DNA of 33,467 bases from Stenotrophomonas sp. PS02298. Lineage in GTDB: Bacteria; Pseudomonadota; Gammaproteobacteria; Xanthomonadales; Xanthomonadaceae. The DNA lies in NCBI RefSeq assembly GCF_029959445.1, contig NZ_JASCOR010000033.1, positions 1 through 33,467 of the forward strand. Reading direction: 5' to 3'. Under the pieces are notes generated by a model. It did no database searches, had not been told where the DNA came from, and saw only the letters and a list, made by a program, of their open reading frames with translations. How positions within the stretch are numbered: the stretch's first letter is position 1; the number at the start of each line of letters is the position of its first letter. The position numbers were made by a program, and so were the translations under genes. Below are positions 31,353 to 33,467 of the stretch, piece after piece.

Positions 31353-33299
31353 ATGAATAAAATCCTCCTGCTGCCTCTGGCTACCCTCGCCGCGCTGCTC
31401 AGCGCCTGCGTCCAGGCCCAGAACCTGGACGCACAACGCACCGCGATGCGCACCGCCATCGACAATGCCGAACGCGGGCAGTTCGATGCCAACGCCGCCG
31501 CGCCACTGCGCAATCATCCGCTGTATGGCTGGCTGGAGTTCAGCGCCCTGCGCCGCAACATCGACACATTGCCGGCCACGCAGGCGCAGGATTTCCTCAA
31601 GCGCTACCAGGGTCAGGCCGTGGCCGAGAGCTTCCGTTCGGCCTGGTTGCCCGCCCTCGCCCGCCGCCAGGACTGGCCGACCCTGCTGGCCAACTGGAAA
31701 GCCAGCAACGACCCCGGCCTGCGCTGTGCCGAGCTCAACGCACGCCAGGCAACAGGCAAGGCCGATGCGCAATGGACCAGCGACGCCCAGTCTGTATGGC
31801 GCAGCGCCGGCAAGTCGCTGCCCGACGGCTGCGACCCGGTGTTTGCGGTACTCGCCAGCCGCGGCGGCCTGACCCCGGCGCTGCGCTGGGAACGCATCGA
31901 CGCTGCCGCCGATGCACAGCAACCGGCGGTGATGCGCGCCGCCGCACGTGGCCTGCCAGCCGCCGAGCTGGCACAGGCCAATGACTACGCAGCCTTCGTC
32001 GACAAGCCCGACGCGCGCGCCCTGAACTGGCCGAAGAACGAACGCAGCCGCCGCATCGCCGTCGACGGACTGCAGAAGCTGGCCAAGGCCGACCCCGGCG
32101 CCGCCGAGCTGCAGCTGCCGCAATACGCCCAGGCACTCGCCCTCAACGCCGAGCAGCAAGGCAAGGTGTTGTACGAAATCGCACTGTGGACGGTGGCCTC
32201 CTACCTGCCGGATTCGGCACGACGCCTGGCCGCCGTGCCCGAGTCGGCCTATGACGAACGCCTGCACGAATGGCGGACCCGCGAAGCGATGGCACGTGGC
32301 GATTGGCCGGCGGCACTGACCGCCATCCGCAAGATGCCGGCAAGCCAACGCAACGATTCGCGCTGGCGCTGGTTCGAGGCCCGCCTGCTGGAGAAGACCG
32401 GCAAGCCGGCCGAGGCGACCGCGCTGTACCGCGCTGCCGCCAGCGAGCCGACCTTCCATGGTTTCCTGGCCGCCGACAAACTCAAGCAGCCCTACAACCT
32501 GTGCCCGTGGAATCCCGGCGACAGCGCAGCGGCAAAGACCGCCGTCGGCCACGACCCGGCGCTGGTGCGGGCGATCGAGCTGTTCAAGATCGAACGCCCG
32601 AGCTGGGCCGCCCGCGAATGGGCCGAGGCCTTGTCGCGTTTCGACGACAGCCAGCGCCGGCTCGCCGTGGAAGTGGCCAGCAACAACGGTTGGTTTGACC
32701 GCGCGGTGTTTGCATTGAAAGGCCCGCAGGAGTTGCGCCTGTACAACCTGCGCTTCCCGCTGCACCACGACGACACGATCCGCCGCGAAGCTGCACGCAA
32801 TGCGCTGGACCCGGCCTGGATTGCTGCCGAGATCCGCGCCGAGAGCATCTTCAATCCGAATGCACGTTCGCCGGCCAATGCCATGGGCCTGATGCAGGTA
32901 TTGCCCGCCACCGGTGCCAGCGTGGCCAAGAGTATTGGTTTGAGCGGCTATGGCGGTGCGTCCAGCCTGTACGACTCGGATACCAACATCGCCATCGGTA
33001 CCGCCTATCTGCGCCAGCTGATGGACAAGTACAACGGCCTGCCCTACGTCACCATCGCCGCCTACAACGCCGGCCCCACCCCGACCGCACGCTGGCAGAG
33101 TCAACGCCCGAACTACGACCCGGATTTCTGGATCGAGACCATCAGCTACAAGGAAACGCGCGAATACGTGGCGCGCGTGCTGGCCTTCAGCGTGATCTAC
33201 GACTGGCGCCTCAACAACAACGCCTTGACCCTGAGCGACCGCATGGTCGGCAAGACCCAGGGCGCGCGCAAAGCCTTCAGCTGCCAGCAAACGCAATAA
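31353..33299 (+). CDS. slt: Soluble lytic murein transglycosylase (Slt70 type)
   Basis: A 648-residue periplasmic enzyme that cleaves peptidoglycan and forms 1,6-anhydromuramic ends. The signal peptide ends LLSACVQAQ; LSAC could also be a lipobox. Residues about 25-440 form the superhelical TPR-like ring of Slt70, with repeated helical hairpins. The C-terminal SLT domain (about 475-620) has the catalytic Glu497 in AEIRAESIFNPNARSPANAMGLMQVLP and AYNAGPTPTARW. Length and layout match Slt70. The downstream GTAG palindromes may mark the transcript end. Confidence 0.94.
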   Translation: MNKILLLPLATLAALLSACVQAQNLDAQRTAMRTAIDNAERGQFDANAAAPLRNHPLYGWLEFSALRRNIDTLPATQAQDFLKRYQGQAVAESFRSAWLPALARRQDWPTLLANWKASNDPGLRCAELNARQATGKADAQWTSDAQSVWRSAGKSLPDGCDPVFAVLASRGGLTPALRWERIDAAADAQQPAVMRAAARGLPAAELAQANDYAAFVDKPDARALNWPKNERSRRIAVDGLQKLAKADPGAAELQLPQYAQALALNAEQQGKVLYEIALWTVASYLPDSARRLAAVPESAYDERLHEWRTREAMARGDWPAALTAIRKMPASQRNDSRWRWFEARLLEKTGKPAEATALYRAAASEPTFHGFLAADKLKQPYNLCPWNPGDSAAAKTAVGHDPALVRAIELFKIERPSWAAREWAEALSRFDDSQRRLAVEVASNNGWFDRAVFALKGPQELRLYNLRFPLHHDDTIRREAARNALDPAWIAAEIRAESIFNPNARSPANAMGLMQVLPATGASVAKSIGLSGYGGASSLYDSDTNIAIGTAYLRQLMDKYNGLPYVTIAAYNAGPTPTARWQSQRPNYDPDFWIETISYKETREYVARVLAFSVIYDWRLNNNALTLSDRMVGKTQGARKAFSCQQTQ

Positions 33300-33303
33300 C
33301 GCC

Positions 33304-33467
33304 TGTAGAGCCGAGTCATGCTCGGCAGTGGCTTTCCCGGTAAAGCTCCACCTGTAGAGCCGAGCCATGCTCGGCAGTGGCTTTCCCGGTAAGGCTCCAC
33401 CTGTAGAGCCGAGCCATGCTCGGCTGAGGCCTTCCCGCTACAGCCCTTGCCGAGCATGGCTCGGCAC
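33304..33467. repeat. Array of GTAG (SMAG-like) palindromes
   Basis: Units starting GTAGAGCCGAG(T/C)CATGCTCGGC occur at 33305, 33354 and 33403, exactly 49 bp apart, with the spacer between the first two also repeated with one change. A fourth palindrome in the opposite orientation ends the window (33449-33467) and is cut there. The GTAG head and 8-bp GCCGAG arms match the REP family described from S. maltophilia. They begin five bases after slt ends. Confidence 0.92.

Noticed and set aside
30080-31360. A 426-codon plus-strand frame across rhtA and exbD
   Set aside because: It spans two clear genes on the other strand plus the intergenic gap and its product is a His/Gln-rich antisense translation.
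31149-33368. A 739-codon open frame on the minus strand opposite slt
   Set aside because: Long only because of codon bias in the opposite strand; no recognisable domain, while the plus-strand frame is a full-length Slt70.
33304-33467. The 49-bp periodic units considered as a CRISPR array
   Set aside because: The spacers are nearly identical to each other rather than unique, and the unit is a GTAG palindrome.

Overview
The window is a compact, high-GC proteobacterial chromosome segment. Protein content and dispersed repeats point to the Xanthomonadaceae, most likely Stenotrophomonas or a close relative. The repeats are short palindromes that begin with GTAG, resembling the SMAG family described in S. 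maltophilia. The syntenic block engB / cytochrome c4 / dsbA / endonuclease, the LytTR two-component pair and a plant-type gshA fit the same group. The species is an inference. No rRNA, tRNA, CRISPR array, prophage or insertion sequence was seen, and no gene-free stretch exceeds 300 bases.

Layout. 1-76: a hairpin and an 18-bp direct repeat. 77-1546 (-): secreted alpha/beta hydrolase. 1843-4241 (+): LytS/LytTR-type sensor kinase and regulator. 4276-4398: a large inverted repeat. 4458-5345 (-): B3-type metallo-beta-lactamase-fold protein. 5635-7320 (+): TPR lipoprotein. 7314-18772 (-): a continuous same-strand gene array. 18948-21112 (+): OmpR/EnvZ-type pair. 21153-22517 (-): gshA. 22721-25334 (+): VIT-family transporter, AraC regulator and a methyl-parathion-hydrolase-like enzyme. 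25336-25631: a repeat-rich intergenic region with a terminator. 25616-26257 (-): engB. 26431-29717 (+): cytochrome c4, two DsbA-like lipoproteins and an EEP-family hydrolase. 29726-31174 (-): rhtA and a lone exbD. 31353-33299 (+): slt. The window ends in an array of GTAG palindromes.

The most interesting region is 7314-15297 (-). Seven genes are packed with junctions of ATGA, 16 bp overlap, 22 bp, 1 bp and 2 bp. They encode a MoxR-type AAA+ ATPase, an unrecognised protein, a protein joining an HExxH zincin-like region to a vWA domain, a second unrecognised protein, a PaaK/CapK-type adenylate-forming enzyme, the nicotinamide riboside importer PnuC, and a two-domain NadR (NMN adenylyltransferase plus ribosylnicotinamide kinase, without the HTH repressor domain). 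The spacing suggests one transcript and a link between an ATPase/vWA maturation machine, carboxylate adenylation and NAD salvage. I do not recognise this as a characterised system; its function is open.

A recurrent promoter arrangement also stands out. At four genes (sensor kinase 1843, VIT transporter 22721, rhtA 30601, slt 31353) a TAnnnT -10-like hexamer lies exactly six bases before the ATG and no Shine-Dalgarno sequence is visible. This predicts leaderless transcripts.
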